A DNA stretch of 64,000 nucleotides, taken from DTU015 sp012837895. GTDB taxonomy: Bacteria; Bacillota; Sulfobacillia; Fermentithermobacillales; Fermentithermobacillaceae. The stretch lies in assembly GCA_050952085.1 (NCBI GenBank), contig JBMNKH010000003.1, positions 124,001 to 188,000 on the forward strand, read 5' to 3'. This document shows positions 42,963 through 52,356 of this stretch, piece after piece (position 1 is the first letter of the stretch; every line of letters begins with the position of its first letter). The notes under the pieces are model-generated. The model was not told the DNA's origin and ran no database searches. It saw nothing but the letters and a program-made list of their open reading frames with translations. The position numbers and the translations under genes are program-made.

Positions 42963-45900
42963 TTGCCCCAGGAGAAGGTTTCTCTCACTGAAGAACAAAA
43001 GGTTGCCGTGGAATTTGAGGGTAATAATTTATTGGTGTCTGCTGCCGCAGGTTCGGGCAAGACCTTTGTCCTGGTGGAAAGGATTATCAGGCAGCTCCTC
43101 TCAAGAGAAGAACCGTGCGATATAGAGCGTCTCCTGGTTGTAACCTTCACAGAAAAAGCAGCCCTGGAAATGAAGGAAAGGATACGGGCGGCTTTGCATA
43201 AGGCCAGGGAACGAAACCCAGAGGATCCCAGGATCGCCAGGCAACTGTCCCTACTGGAAAGAGCTCAGATCTCGACTATCCACTCTTTCTGCCTGAGCAT
43301 TGTCAGAAGGTATTTCTACCGTGTGGATCTTGACCCGGGATTCAGGGTTCTTGACCCTAACGAAGCAGAACTCTTGCGCTATGAGGCAGTGGACGGAGTG
43401 TTTGAAGAGAGGTACGGGTCAGATTCAGATGATAATGGACTCTTCGTGGAACTGGTAGAAGGTTACGGCGGCCGGGGAGTGGATGAATCTCTCAAACAGA
43501 TTGTGCTGGGCTTTCACGATTTCTTGCAGACCCAGCCACACCCTCGGGAATGGTTAAGTGATGCGCTTGGCCTTTATGAACAAGTGGCAAAGGCGCTCAG
43601 CCAATCAGGCCTGGCCCAGGATGAGCTTGACAGGATACTGTTAGCATTGCCCTGGACGGCGTTGCTGTTGGAGCAGATTGAATCAGAATTGGATGAAGCA
43701 ATAACTAGGATTCAGCAGGCGCGCGCCCTATGCCGGCTCCCGCGAGGCCCTCAAAACTACCTTTCGGTATTAGAGCAAGAACTTGCTGGGCTCAAGGACG
43801 CGCACAGGAGGGTTCAGGAGCTGCTTGAAATAAGCTCAAACCTTTCCCTGGAATGCAGGCAAGACTACTCAGAGGCCGGTGCCGGCAGTTTGGAATCCCT
43901 CAGGAGTCTTGCAGGGTTTAAGTTCCAGAGATTGCCCGCCAGAAAAAAGGAGGCCGATCCCTCCCTGGCGGATCTGGCTAAAGCTTTCCGGGAAAAGGCA
44001 AGAAAATGCCTTAGGGATTGCGCGTCCAATGTGATCATGAGGCCTGCCGCCGGGGTGCTCAAAGAGATTGCAGACCTGCTGCCCCTGATGGAAACCTTTG
44101 TGAAGCTCGTGATTGATCTGGACAGTGCCTACACACGCAAGAAGAAAGCTGTTTCAGGCGTGGATTTTTCAGACTTGGAGCGGTACACCCTGGATGTTTT
44201 GAGGCAAGAGGGGGGCCGCCTGGCTGAGGACATCAGGTCATGCTATGACTTTGTATTTGTCGACGAATACCAGGATACCAACCCGGTTCAGGATGAGATA
44301 CTTGCCCTTGTTTCTCAGGATGACAACTTGTTCATGGTAGGAGACATAAAGCAGAGCATATACCGGTTCAGGCTGGCAGACCCGACAATATTCATCGCGA
44401 AATATATGGCTTATGCGCCAGTAGGGGAAAGCACCTACGATGCAAGCCTACCTGGAGTGAGGACAGGGCTTTCCCTCAACTTCAGGAGCAGGAAGCAGGT
44501 AATCGATGCTGTAAACTACCTGTTCCAACGCATCATGAAGCAATCTGTAGCTGAGATTGACTACACCGGAGAACACAGGCTTAACTTGGGCGCCAATTAC
44601 CCGGAAGTTCCGGGATACAAGCTCGCAACAGAACTCTTACTGGTGGAACGGGATGACCTTGGTGAAGCTGGTGACGCGGCACAGGGCGGGTCACAAGCCG
44701 GTGACGAAACAGGCATGCCACCAAGGGGCGCGGTGCCAGGAGAGCCTGGGGATCTTGGTGGACCGGAAGGGCAAGGGGATTCTGACATTGAGCAATTGGA
44801 AGCCCTGGAAAGGGAAGCGCTGTTGGTGGCATGGAAAATCAAGGAGATGGTTGAACCTGATAACGGGTTCAAGGTTTGGGATGCCAAGGCATCTGAATTC
44901 AGGCAGTGCATGTTCAGGGATATAGCTGTGCTCATGCGTTCTACTAAAGGCAGGGCAAATGTGGTACTTGACATTTTCCAGAAATGCGGCATCCCGGTGT
45001 ATGCGGAATTGGGCACAGGTTACTTCAGGGCGCGTGAAGTTGAGGTAGCTCTTTCCCTGCTTGCTGTGATAGATAACCCGCGTCAGGACATTCCGTTAGC
45101 GTCAGTGTTGCGCTCACCTGTGGCAGGGCTGACGCCGAGGCAGCTTGCCATCATAAAGGCGTTATGTCCTAAAGGAGAGTTTCATGATTCGGTAGGAGAT
45201 TTCGCGGCACTTGAGCCGGACGATCTTACCGCCCAGGATTTGCTTAGCCGCGGATTCACCACCCATGAGATACTCCGGTTGCGTGAGGCCGTTTCCAAAT
45301 TCTTGGAGCACTTGGCCCGCTGGCGCACAATGGCAAGACGCATGCCCCTTGCTCATGTGCTATGGACAGTCCTGGGCGAGACAGGATATTACGATTATGT
45401 CGGAGGCTTGCCAGGAGGTGCCCAGCGCCAGGCCAACCTCAGGGCGCTGGTAAACAGGGCAATGGAGTTTGACAAGTTCGGACGCCACGGGCTTTTCCGG
45501 TTCCTCAGGTTTATCGACAGGATCAGGGAATCAAAAGGCGACCTGGGTTCAGCCAGGGCTCTGGGCGAGCAGGAAGACGTTGTCAGGGTGCTTTCGGTCC
45601 ACAAGTCCAAGGGTTTGGAGTTCCCTGTGGTATTTGTGATTGACCTGGGGAAACAGTTCAATATGGAAGACCTCAAGAGCGACATCCTGTTTCACAGGAA
45701 TCTTGGAATCGGGGCAATGTACTGCGATTTGGAGAACAAGGTCAAGTATCCCACACTTCCTTTTAGAGCGAACCAGATCCAGATCAGGAAGGATAACCTG
45801 GCTGAGGAAATGCGGATCCTGTATGTAGCCATGACCCGCGCAAAGGAAAAACTGTTCCTGGTTGGCTCGGCACGTCAACTTGCGGCTCAGGTAGGGAAAT

Positions 45901-46925
45901 GGCAGGACATGAGATTGGACAGGGCTCAAAGCTATCTCGATTGGATATGTCCTTCTGTGTTGCCCAAACTCAGGCAGGTTATGGAACAGGATGAGTGCAG
46001 TGCCATGGATACCCAGGAGATCCCTTTTGACATCCAGGTTTTCGGATTGCCTGGGATGCCTGGGATACCCGATCTGTTTTCAACAAGCCAGGGCGGCGAC
46101 AATTGGAAACAAGTGAAACAGTTGATGCCCCTCGAGGATCCCGGAAACCCTGAAGTACATGAACAAGTAAAACAGCGGCTTGAATGGGCTTATCCTTACA
46201 GGGCGTTTACCTACATGCCTGCAAAGATGAGCGTGAGCGAACTTAAGAGCAGGCTGGATTTTGAAGATGAGTTCCAGGAGTTCGTGCCTGCGCCGGAGCA
46301 AAGGCTTCTTTCCAAAGGCAAGACAAGCTACGGTATTGAAAGGGGTATAGCTGTCCACGCCCTTCTGGCCAAAATGGACCTGACCAGCGGGGAGTGTGAA
46401 GAGAAGGTGCGACAGGAAATCCAAAGATTAAGCAGCCTTGGCTTCTTGGACAGCCAATATGTGAGGCCTGAGGACGTAACGCGGATTGCCGGGTTTTTCA
46501 GGTCTGATACCGGTAGGATGCTCATGGCACACCCGCACAAGGTCAAACGGGAAATCCAGTTTGCCATAGGCATCCCGGTAAGCGGCACCCGTTTGATTTT
46601 CAGTGCGAACGAGGCGGAACTGCCGGTTGATGACTCAATCGTGGTCCAGGGAGTAATAGATGTTGTCTTTGAGTCAGACGACGGGTTGTGGATAATAGAC
46701 TACAAGACAGATTCGATCACCTCACAGCAACTCCCGCGAGTGGCACAGAGTTACACACCCCAGGTTGCCCTGTATGCTCATGCAGCGGAGCAAATACTCA
46801 AGGTGCCGGTAGTACATGTGTCGCTGGTGTTCCTGACTCCAGGCAAGGAAGTACCAGTAGACTGGCGCACCTACCTGTCAGATATCCGCCTGGATGATAT
46901 TCTCCCTTTGGCCAGGGAATCGTGA
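42963..46925 (+). CDS. addA: ATP-dependent helicase/nuclease subunit A, with Gly-rich insert
   Basis: UvrD-like helicase plus nuclease partner of AddB. 1320 residues with Walker A SAAAGSGKTFVLVER, helicase motif II FVFVDEYQDTNPVQDE, motif III MVGDIKQSIYRFRLADP, motif VI region ILYVAMTRAKEKL, and the C-terminal PD-(D/E)XK nuclease motif GLWIIDYKTDS. At about residues 565-610 a Gly/Asp/Glu-rich stretch (GDAAQGGSQAGDETGMPPRG onward, DNA about 44665-44790) separates helicase segments; this looks like one of the lineage-specific inserts seen in the window. Start TTG 42963 with GGGGAGGGG upstream. Confidence 0.95.
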   Translation: MPQEKVSLTEEQKVAVEFEGNNLLVSAAAGSGKTFVLVERIIRQLLSREEPCDIERLLVVTFTEKAALEMKERIRAALHKARERNPEDPRIARQLSLLERAQISTIHSFCLSIVRRYFYRVDLDPGFRVLDPNEAELLRYEAVDGVFEERYGSDSDDNGLFVELVEGYGGRGVDESLKQIVLGFHDFLQTQPHPREWLSDALGLYEQVAKALSQSGLAQDELDRILLALPWTALLLEQIESELDEAITRIQQARALCRLPRGPQNYLSVLEQELAGLKDAHRRVQELLEISSNLSLECRQDYSEAGAGSLESLRSLAGFKFQRLPARKKEADPSLADLAKAFREKARKCLRDCASNVIMRPAAGVLKEIADLLPLMETFVKLVIDLDSAYTRKKKAVSGVDFSDLERYTLDVLRQEGGRLAEDIRSCYDFVFVDEYQDTNPVQDEILALVSQDDNLFMVGDIKQSIYRFRLADPTIFIAKYMAYAPVGESTYDASLPGVRTGLSLNFRSRKQVIDAVNYLFQRIMKQSVAEIDYTGEHRLNLGANYPEVPGYKLATELLLVERDDLGEAGDAAQGGSQAGDETGMPPRGAVPGEPGDLGGPEGQGDSDIEQLEALEREALLVAWKIKEMVEPDNGFKVWDAKASEFRQCMFRDIAVLMRSTKGRANVVLDIFQKCGIPVYAELGTGYFRAREVEVALSLLAVIDNPRQDIPLASVLRSPVAGLTPRQLAIIKALCPKGEFHDSVGDFAALEPDDLTAQDLLSRGFTTHEILRLREAVSKFLEHLARWRTMARRMPLAHVLWTVLGETGYYDYVGGLPGGAQRQANLRALVNRAMEFDKFGRHGLFRFLRFIDRIRESKGDLGSARALGEQEDVVRVLSVHKSKGLEFPVVFVIDLGKQFNMEDLKSDILFHRNLGIGAMYCDLENKVKYPTLPFRANQIQIRKDNLAEEMRILYVAMTRAKEKLFLVGSARQLAAQVGKWQDMRLDRAQSYLDWICPSVLPKLRQVMEQDECSAMDTQEIPFDIQVFGLPGMPGIPDLFSTSQGGDNWKQVKQLMPLEDPGNPEVHEQVKQRLEWAYPYRAFTYMPAKMSVSELKSRLDFEDEFQEFVPAPEQRLLSKGKTSYGIERGIAVHALLAKMDLTSGECEEKVRQEIQRLSSLGFLDSQYVRPEDVTRIAGFFRSDTGRMLMAHPHKVKREIQFAIGIPVSGTRLIFSANEAELPVDDSIVVQGVIDVVFESDDGLWIIDYKTDSITSQQLPRVAQSYTPQVALYAHAAEQILKVPVVHVSLVFLTPGKEVPVDWRTYLSDIRLDDILPLARES

Positions 46926-47045
46926 GCGCATGGTCAGGCTAGTGTGAGTAACGGCAATGCCGTCCTTGTCAGGGAGGCAAATTGACCGTAAAGTAATAAT
47001 ATGGGCAGGTAATTAGAACAATGAAACACCAGGAGGTGGTCTAGA

Positions 47046-48023
47046 GTGTCAGCAAACCTGGGTCCTGAGTTCCTTGCTGCCAAAAAGCGACACGAGCAGG
47101 CCATCACCTCCGAAGAGAAACTTGCAGCTCTTGAGGAGATGCTTGCGACCATCCCGAAGCATAAGGCGACGGAGAAGATGCAAGCTCAAATCAAGCGGCA
47201 GATGTCCAAACTGAGAAAAGAGCTCAAGTCAGCTAAGAAGGGTCCTGCCAGGAAAGAGTTTTACAGGATCGACAAGGAAGGCGCAGGACAGGTGCTTCTC
47301 GCAGGCCCTCCAAATTCAGGCAAGTCGATGTTGTTGAGAGGCGTGTCAAAAGCTGAGCCTGAGGTCGCTGAATACCCGTTCACAACCAGGCTGCCGCTAC
47401 CTGGTATGGCCCGTTGGGAGAATATCCAGGTTCAGTTGATAGATATGCCTCCTATAGCTGTGGAGAGCGCACAGCCATGGATGTGGGCTATGATGCGGAT
47501 GGCAGATGGACTCCTGCTTGTGTTTGACATGGGAGACGATGATGTGCTCGAGCATTATGAGACCATAATAAATCTTATGGAAGAGAATAACGTCCGGATT
47601 AAGAATGAGGGTGAAAGGAATTTCACCGAGAAAAGAGCTATGTGCGCGGCCAACAAGATTGACGCGCCGGGCGCTCTTACCAGGCTTGAGCTTTTCCGGG
47701 AAATAACCCGCGACGATATCGAAGTAGTCGCTTGCTCAGCATTAACAGGAGACGGATTATCCACGTTAGTCTGCAGGATGTTCTTCGGGCTTCTGGGCAA
47801 GATCCGGGTTTTCACCAGGCCACCAGGAGGAAAGGTGGATTATTCCCAACCTTTTGTTCTGGATAAGGGGACTACAGTGGTTGAAGCAGCGGCTGAAATC
47901 CACAAGGAAATAGCTGCAAACCTCAAGTATGCCAGGGTGTGGGGTACAGGCGTATTTGAGGGGCAGATGGTTCCCAGGGACCATGTGCTCCATGACGGGG
48001 ACGTTGTGGTGTTTTACACCTAA
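47046..48023 (+). CDS. DRG/Obg-like GTPase with TGS domain
   Basis: A 325-residue GTPase: basic helical N terminus (1-80), G domain with G1 GPPNSGKSMLL, G3 QLIDMPPI (Pro in place of the usual Gly), G4 ANKIDAPG, and a C-terminal TGS domain (VDYSQPFVLDKGTTVVEAAAEIHKEI, then HVLHDGDVVVFYT). The layout is that of archaeal/eukaryotic DRG proteins and their scattered bacterial relatives, which probably act on ribosomes; no specific role is established. GTG 47046 has AGGAGGTGG upstream. It stands alone between addA and the Kbl-type gene. Confidence 0.82.
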   Translation: MSANLGPEFLAAKKRHEQAITSEEKLAALEEMLATIPKHKATEKMQAQIKRQMSKLRKELKSAKKGPARKEFYRIDKEGAGQVLLAGPPNSGKSMLLRGVSKAEPEVAEYPFTTRLPLPGMARWENIQVQLIDMPPIAVESAQPWMWAMMRMADGLLLVFDMGDDDVLEHYETIINLMEENNVRIKNEGERNFTEKRAMCAANKIDAPGALTRLELFREITRDDIEVVACSALTGDGLSTLVCRMFFGLLGKIRVFTRPPGGKVDYSQPFVLDKGTTVVEAAAEIHKEIAANLKYARVWGTGVFEGQMVPRDHVLHDGDVVVFYT

Positions 48024-48136
48024 GGCGCGGGTTCAGCCGGGCAGGATTTGACCCTGGAAAGTAGAATCCGTCTAATGGCCAAAATATTCCTGAACGTTTT
48101 GCCGGGCATGAGACCATCTAGGAAAGGGGTTAGGTT

Positions 48137-49318
48137 ATGTCAAAGTTTGAGTTTCTTTCAGAGGAACTCGGTGCCTTACGTGATCAAGGGTTGTTTAATA
48201 CTATCAGGACGATAGGAAGCCCGCAGGGCGCCTGGTTTGTAGTCGACGGACAAAAAGTGCTAAACCTTTGTTCAAACAATTACCTGGGGTTTGCAGACCA
48301 CCCGGAGTTGAAAGAAGCTGCTAAGAAAGCTATTGATGAATACGGCGTTGGACCTGGAGCGGTAAGAAGCATAGCCGGTACCCAGTCCATTCACTTGGAG
48401 CTTGAGAAGAAACTGGCAGAGTTCAAGCATGCACCGGCATGCATAGTGCTGCAGTCAGGTTTCTCTGCAAACACAGCGGTAATCCCTACAATTACAGGCA
48501 GGGGGGACGTGATCTTTTCAGATGAGCTGAATCACGCCAGTATCATTGACGGTTGCAGGCTGTCCAGGGCTGACGTGGTCAGGTACGCCCATAACGATGT
48601 AGCTGACCTGCGGAACAAGATCATCGAACACAAAGACTCAGCCCGCAGGATGCTGGTTATTACCGATGGCGTGTTCAGCATGGACGGGGACATTGCCCCT
48701 CTTCCTGACATAGTTGAAGTCGCAGATGAATTCGGAGTCATTGTCATGGTTGACGACGCCCATGGTGAAGGGGTGCTCGGAGACAGCGGAAGAGGTATCG
48801 TGAACCACTTCAAACTCGAAGGCAAAGTTGAAATCGAGGTAGGAACTTTGTCCAAGGCTTTTGGCGTGATGGGCGGGTTCGTGACCGGTCCCAAAGTGTT
48901 GATTGATTACCTGAGGCAGAGGGCACGGCCGTTCCTGTTTAGTTCAGGGCTTACCGCGGCGGATACAGCAGCTGCTATCGCTGCGGTTGACGTGCTGTTA
49001 GAGAGCGATGAGCCCGTGAAGAAGCTATGGGACAATGCTGCGTATTTCCAGAAGGGGCTAAAGGAAGCAGGATTTGACACAGGTGTAACACAAACCCCGA
49101 TTACTCCGGTGATGCTGGGTGACGCCAAGCTAGCTTCTGATTTTTCCAAGAAACTGTTCCAAAAGGGCATATTTGCCCAGTCCATAAGTTATCCCACAGT
49201 GCCGAGGGGCAAAGCCAGGATACGTTGCATGCTGTCGGCTGCCCACTCTAGAGAGGACCTGGATTTTGCCTTGGAGAAGTTCGCTGAGACGGCAAGGGAA
49301 CTTGGTGTTCTAAGCTAG
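48137..49318 (+). CDS. kbl: Glycine C-acetyltransferase (2-amino-3-ketobutyrate CoA ligase) type PLP enzyme
   Basis: An alpha-oxoamine synthase of 393 residues. The PLP Lys is in TLSKAFGVMGGFV, with DDAHGEGVLGDSGRG and the N-terminal CSNNYLGFADHPELK. The sequence fits Kbl, which converts 2-amino-3-ketobutyrate and CoA to glycine and acetyl-CoA, better than 8-amino-7-oxononanoate synthase (BioF), although the two are hard to separate by eye. Threonine dehydrogenase, the usual partner, is not next to it. ATG 48137 has AAAGGGG upstream; a strong terminator follows. Confidence 0.85.
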   Translation: MSKFEFLSEELGALRDQGLFNTIRTIGSPQGAWFVVDGQKVLNLCSNNYLGFADHPELKEAAKKAIDEYGVGPGAVRSIAGTQSIHLELEKKLAEFKHAPACIVLQSGFSANTAVIPTITGRGDVIFSDELNHASIIDGCRLSRADVVRYAHNDVADLRNKIIEHKDSARRMLVITDGVFSMDGDIAPLPDIVEVADEFGVIVMVDDAHGEGVLGDSGRGIVNHFKLEGKVEIEVGTLSKAFGVMGGFVTGPKVLIDYLRQRARPFLFSSGLTAADTAAAIAAVDVLLESDEPVKKLWDNAAYFQKGLKEAGFDTGVTQTPITPVMLGDAKLASDFSKKLFQKGIFAQSISYPTVPRGKARIRCMLSAAHSREDLDFALEKFAETARELGVLS

Positions 49319-49381
49319 AAGAACAGGATAGCACCGTAAGAAAACACCGCGAGGAAAAACCTTAGAACAGTGGGAAAACCA

Positions 49382-49423
49382 AGCAGGTGGGAATCAATTG
49401 TTGTTCCCACCTGCTCAATTTTC
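49382..49423. terminator. Terminator between converging kbl and phosphatase genes
   Basis: Perfect 12-bp stem AGCAGGTGGGAA (49382-49393) / TTCCCACCTGCT (49404-49415) followed on the plus strand by CAATTTT. The stem could work in both directions; the T tract on the minus strand is weaker. Confidence 0.85.
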
Positions 49424-49430
49424 CGATACC

Positions 49431-50582
49431 TTAGAATCTTGTTACAGTAACATTCTTTCCTTTATCAGACAGTATCTTTGAGAACTCTTCGACCATTCTG
49501 CTCTTAAGGTGCAAAGCTTCAGGTAGATCCGGGCTTTGGTGTGCAGGGTTGACCGCTGTACCTATAAGGATGTGGATGTCGTCTGCCTCAAGTAAAGCCG
49601 AAAACAGCCTTGAGGCCCCGTCAGGCTTGTACATGACGGACACTTTTTTCCTGTCTTCTCTCAGGTACTTAAGGGTTCTTTCGATTGTCAGCGTGCCTTC
49701 AACCGCCAGGTCTATGCCTTCGATGTACCCGGTTGGAGGGATATTGTCTATCATTGAACCGAGGTTGACCCTGAGTTCACGCCCGAGTTCCCTGGCTACC
49801 ATCTGGCTGGTTGAACCGCCTGCCACAGCCCGTTTGCCTTCCCTTGCCATGAACTGGGCGAGCATCTCCCTGTCTTTTGACTTGTCTTTGGGCAAGCCGA
49901 TCATAAGCGTCAGGTACCTTGGTTTCCTGATCATAACCGTCGCCACAGCTACATCATCCCCGATTTCGCCTGCATAGAGCCTTTCACACACGTGGCAAAG
50001 GTCGTCACACATCTCTTGGGCGTCTTCAAAGGTAGTGATGACCCTGGAAACATAGTTCTGAACGCGTTCATGGGTCCAGCCAAGATTCCATATACCACCT
50101 ATGCCTGCGTGAATCACTCCGTCAGACACTAGCACGACCCAACTCTTTTCGTCCAGCTTAAAGCGTGCCTCTTTTATCTTTCTGCCGGAGAGGACCCTGG
50201 TTTGTCTTGGCACATCGATTATGTTGCCGCCTTGCCCGATAATCGCCGGCGGGTTATCGTATTCTGCCAGATACGCACTGCCATCATCGAACACCTGGAG
50301 AATGGTGAAAGTGGAATAAGCGATGTTTCTTACTTCGCAAACAGGCAACGTGCCTGCAAGGGTTTCAATAACTTCGCTGAGATCGCATCCGTGCCTGAGC
50401 ATACCCACTGTCATTTTCGCGGTCAAAGAAGACAGGATGTTAGCCTTTACGCCGCTACCCAGCCCGTCTGAGAGCACTACCACAGTCGACGATTCAGAAA
50501 AGTCTACTTCAATCGTGTCGCCGGGAAGCTCTTCCCCTTTCTTAGGGAGAAGGGCTTTGCCGACGTCAATCTTCAGAGCCAC
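49431..50582 (-). CDS. SpoIIE-type PP2C phosphatase of a hydrogenase-sensor operon
   Basis: A 383-residue cytoplasmic protein. The first 215 residues are a SpoIIE/PP2C-like phosphatase domain: VDFSESSTVVVLSDGLGSG (metal-binding Asp), WVVLVSDGVIHAG and GEIGDDVAVATVMI. The C-terminal 160 residues (GKRAVAGGSTSQMVARELGR onward) form a second domain I do not name, often attached to this phosphatase type. I prefer GTG 50582 (GGGGTGA 5 nt upstream), which also fits the family N terminus; ATG 50606 is in frame. It overlaps the sensor gene by 17 bp, so the two are co-translated, and it probably acts as the output that dephosphorylates an unknown target. Confidence 0.85.
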   Translation of the reverse strand: MALKIDVGKALLPKKGEELPGDTIEVDFSESSTVVVLSDGLGSGVKANILSSLTAKMTVGMLRHGCDLSEVIETLAGTLPVCEVRNIAYSTFTILQVFDDGSAYLAEYDNPPAIIGQGGNIIDVPRQTRVLSGRKIKEARFKLDEKSWVVLVSDGVIHAGIGGIWNLGWTHERVQNYVSRVITTFEDAQEMCDDLCHVCERLYAGEIGDDVAVATVMIRKPRYLTLMIGLPKDKSKDREMLAQFMAREGKRAVAGGSTSQMVARELGRELRVNLGSMIDNIPPTGYIEGIDLAVEGTLTIERTLKYLREDRKKVSVMYKPDGASRLFSALLEADDIHILIGTAVNPAHQSPDLPEALHLKSRMVEEFSKILSDKGKNVTVTRF

Positions 50583-52350
50583 TGACTTCACCCCGTCCAA
50601 TCGCATTGCTTGTTTCGTCCTTTAGAATCTTTACCAGCTGGCTCAGGGTACCTTTTGTTTCGGCTGTTGTTTCCCCGAGCAAGCCTGCCACCTTCTGGGC
50701 GACTTGCATTTGTTTGTTGATCACTTGTTCGACTCTGCCGAGGGTTTCATTTCTCAGCTGGGACAGGCGTTCCCTGTCTTGTATCTCTTTGCTCTTGTCG
50801 GTGAGTACGATCACTTTGACACGTTGAGTGGGTTCAGAGAAGATTGTGACGTCAAACCACCGGTCGTCAAGTACCATGAGCCCCCTGAATACGTCTTCGT
50901 CGTCTACCAACTGGCGCAGTTTGGAACACAATTCAGGAGGAAAGATGTGCTCGATGCTCTCTCCGATCAGATCGTGAAGGGACTGTTTAGCCAGTAGCTG
51001 GGCAAGCCTGTTTACCTCAAGGATGCGGTCGTCACGGGAGACCACGAAAATCGCACTTGGAATTGCAGACACAATCAGGTTTGCCATGGATTCAGCCCGT
51101 TGTCTCATATAAGGAATGCACATCACCGGGTCAGCATATCCCATATAACAAGCTATGGCTTTGTCCCGGCAAGTATGGTATCCGCATGCCCCGCAGTTTA
51201 GTTCATCTTCAGGTGTGTACTTACCCGTTGCGGCGAGGATTTCCCTGATGGCTTCTTCCGGTACTTCTACGGGTTTGTGTTTCTTATCGCGGTACGTGCG
51301 CCGCAGTTGTGATTCAGGAAGCGCATCGGAAGGTTCCCCGGCTTGCTTATCCCCGCCTGTTGGTTCAGGTCTCCTTGACTGCCAATAGTCCAGAAGTCTT
51401 TGCCGCCTTGCGAAAATGTTGAGTTCATTAGCCGCTCCCGGGCCGCCTAGGCAGCCTCCGTTGCATGCCATGAGATCAACCAAGTCAACTGTAGCTTGTC
51501 CTGAGGTGATATACGAAATCATCTCAATGCAGTTTTCAATGCCTGAAATGGCTACCACATCAGAAGAAACCATACTGCTCGTGATTCCGGCAGCTTTCAG
51601 AATCCCGCCTTCAGTGGGAAACAATCTCCCTAGATCAGGGTAGGGAGGATCAAAATCAGAGGCTTCAAGAGCTTCTACATCAATGTTGTCTTCTTCAACC
51701 CACGACCACAGTTCCCGGAAAGTGAGAGCTACATCAACTGACAACGCTGCATCTGGCCTGGTGCATTCTTCTTTCTTTGCTACGCACGGGCCTATGAAAA
51801 CCACTTTCAGATCCGGGTCCACAGACTTAAGATATCTTGCATGGGCTACTGCAGGTGAAACCAAGGGTGTTAAGTAAGGGATAGCTTCAGGGTAATGTCT
51901 TTCCACCAGGTTTACCACCGCAGGGCAAGGACTGGTGATATAAGGCCGCTTACCTTCTTCTAACAGTTTACGCTGGGCTCTTGCCACAAGTTCAGCCCCG
52001 AAAGCTGTCTCTGAAACCATAGCAAGACCCAGTTTTCTCAAGATAGTGGGCAGTTTTAGCGGGTCAACCAGGGGTAACAAAGCGGCGAAAGAGGGTGCTA
52101 CCGTGGCTGCCACCTTGTACCCACGAGACAGCATAGTCTTGACAGTCTTTGTATCTGACCTCGGCTGTTTGGCGTTTTGCGGGCAAACGGTTATGCACTT
52201 GCCGTCAAGGATACACCTGTCTTCGATTATCTTGACGTGCATTTCAGGGCTGTTGTCTTCCTGCACGACTTGAATGGCTTTGACAGGGCATTCCCTCAGG
52301 CACCTGTAACAATCTTTGCACTTAGCCGAGGTGCGTTCTATGAAACCCAT
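50566..52350 (-). CDS. Putative sensory [FeFe]-hydrogenase-like protein with PAS domain
   Basis: 594 residues. N terminus: one normal [4Fe-4S] motif (Cys11/14/17/21) and a second with altered spacing (Cys46/52/56). Next is an iron-hydrogenase large-subunit domain (about 65-320): the H-cluster ligands appear to be present at TSPCP (Cys142), IGPCVAKKEE (Cys189) and LMACNGGCLGGPG (Cys296, Cys300), but the first TSCCP cysteine, used for proton transfer in catalytic enzymes, is Pro here. Then an Fe-S domain (CGACGYHTCRDKAIACYMGY, about 386-411) and a PAS domain (from about 428, VSAIPSAIFVVSRDDRILEV). This matches the group C/D regulatory hydrogenases thought to sense H2 or redox state. ATG 52350 has AAGGTGAT upstream. 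Confidence 0.87.
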   Translation of the reverse strand: MGFIERTSAKCKDCYRCLRECPVKAIQVVQEDNSPEMHVKIIEDRCILDGKCITVCPQNAKQPRSDTKTVKTMLSRGYKVAATVAPSFAALLPLVDPLKLPTILRKLGLAMVSETAFGAELVARAQRKLLEEGKRPYITSPCPAVVNLVERHYPEAIPYLTPLVSPAVAHARYLKSVDPDLKVVFIGPCVAKKEECTRPDAALSVDVALTFRELWSWVEEDNIDVEALEASDFDPPYPDLGRLFPTEGGILKAAGITSSMVSSDVVAISGIENCIEMISYITSGQATVDLVDLMACNGGCLGGPGAANELNIFARRQRLLDYWQSRRPEPTGGDKQAGEPSDALPESQLRRTYRDKKHKPVEVPEEAIREILAATGKYTPEDELNCGACGYHTCRDKAIACYMGYADPVMCIPYMRQRAESMANLIVSAIPSAIFVVSRDDRILEVNRLAQLLAKQSLHDLIGESIEHIFPPELCSKLRQLVDDEDVFRGLMVLDDRWFDVTIFSEPTQRVKVIVLTDKSKEIQDRERLSQLRNETLGRVEQVINKQMQVAQKVAGLLGETTAETKGTLSQLVKILKDETSNAIGRGEVSGSED

Positions 52351-52356
52351 AATCAA

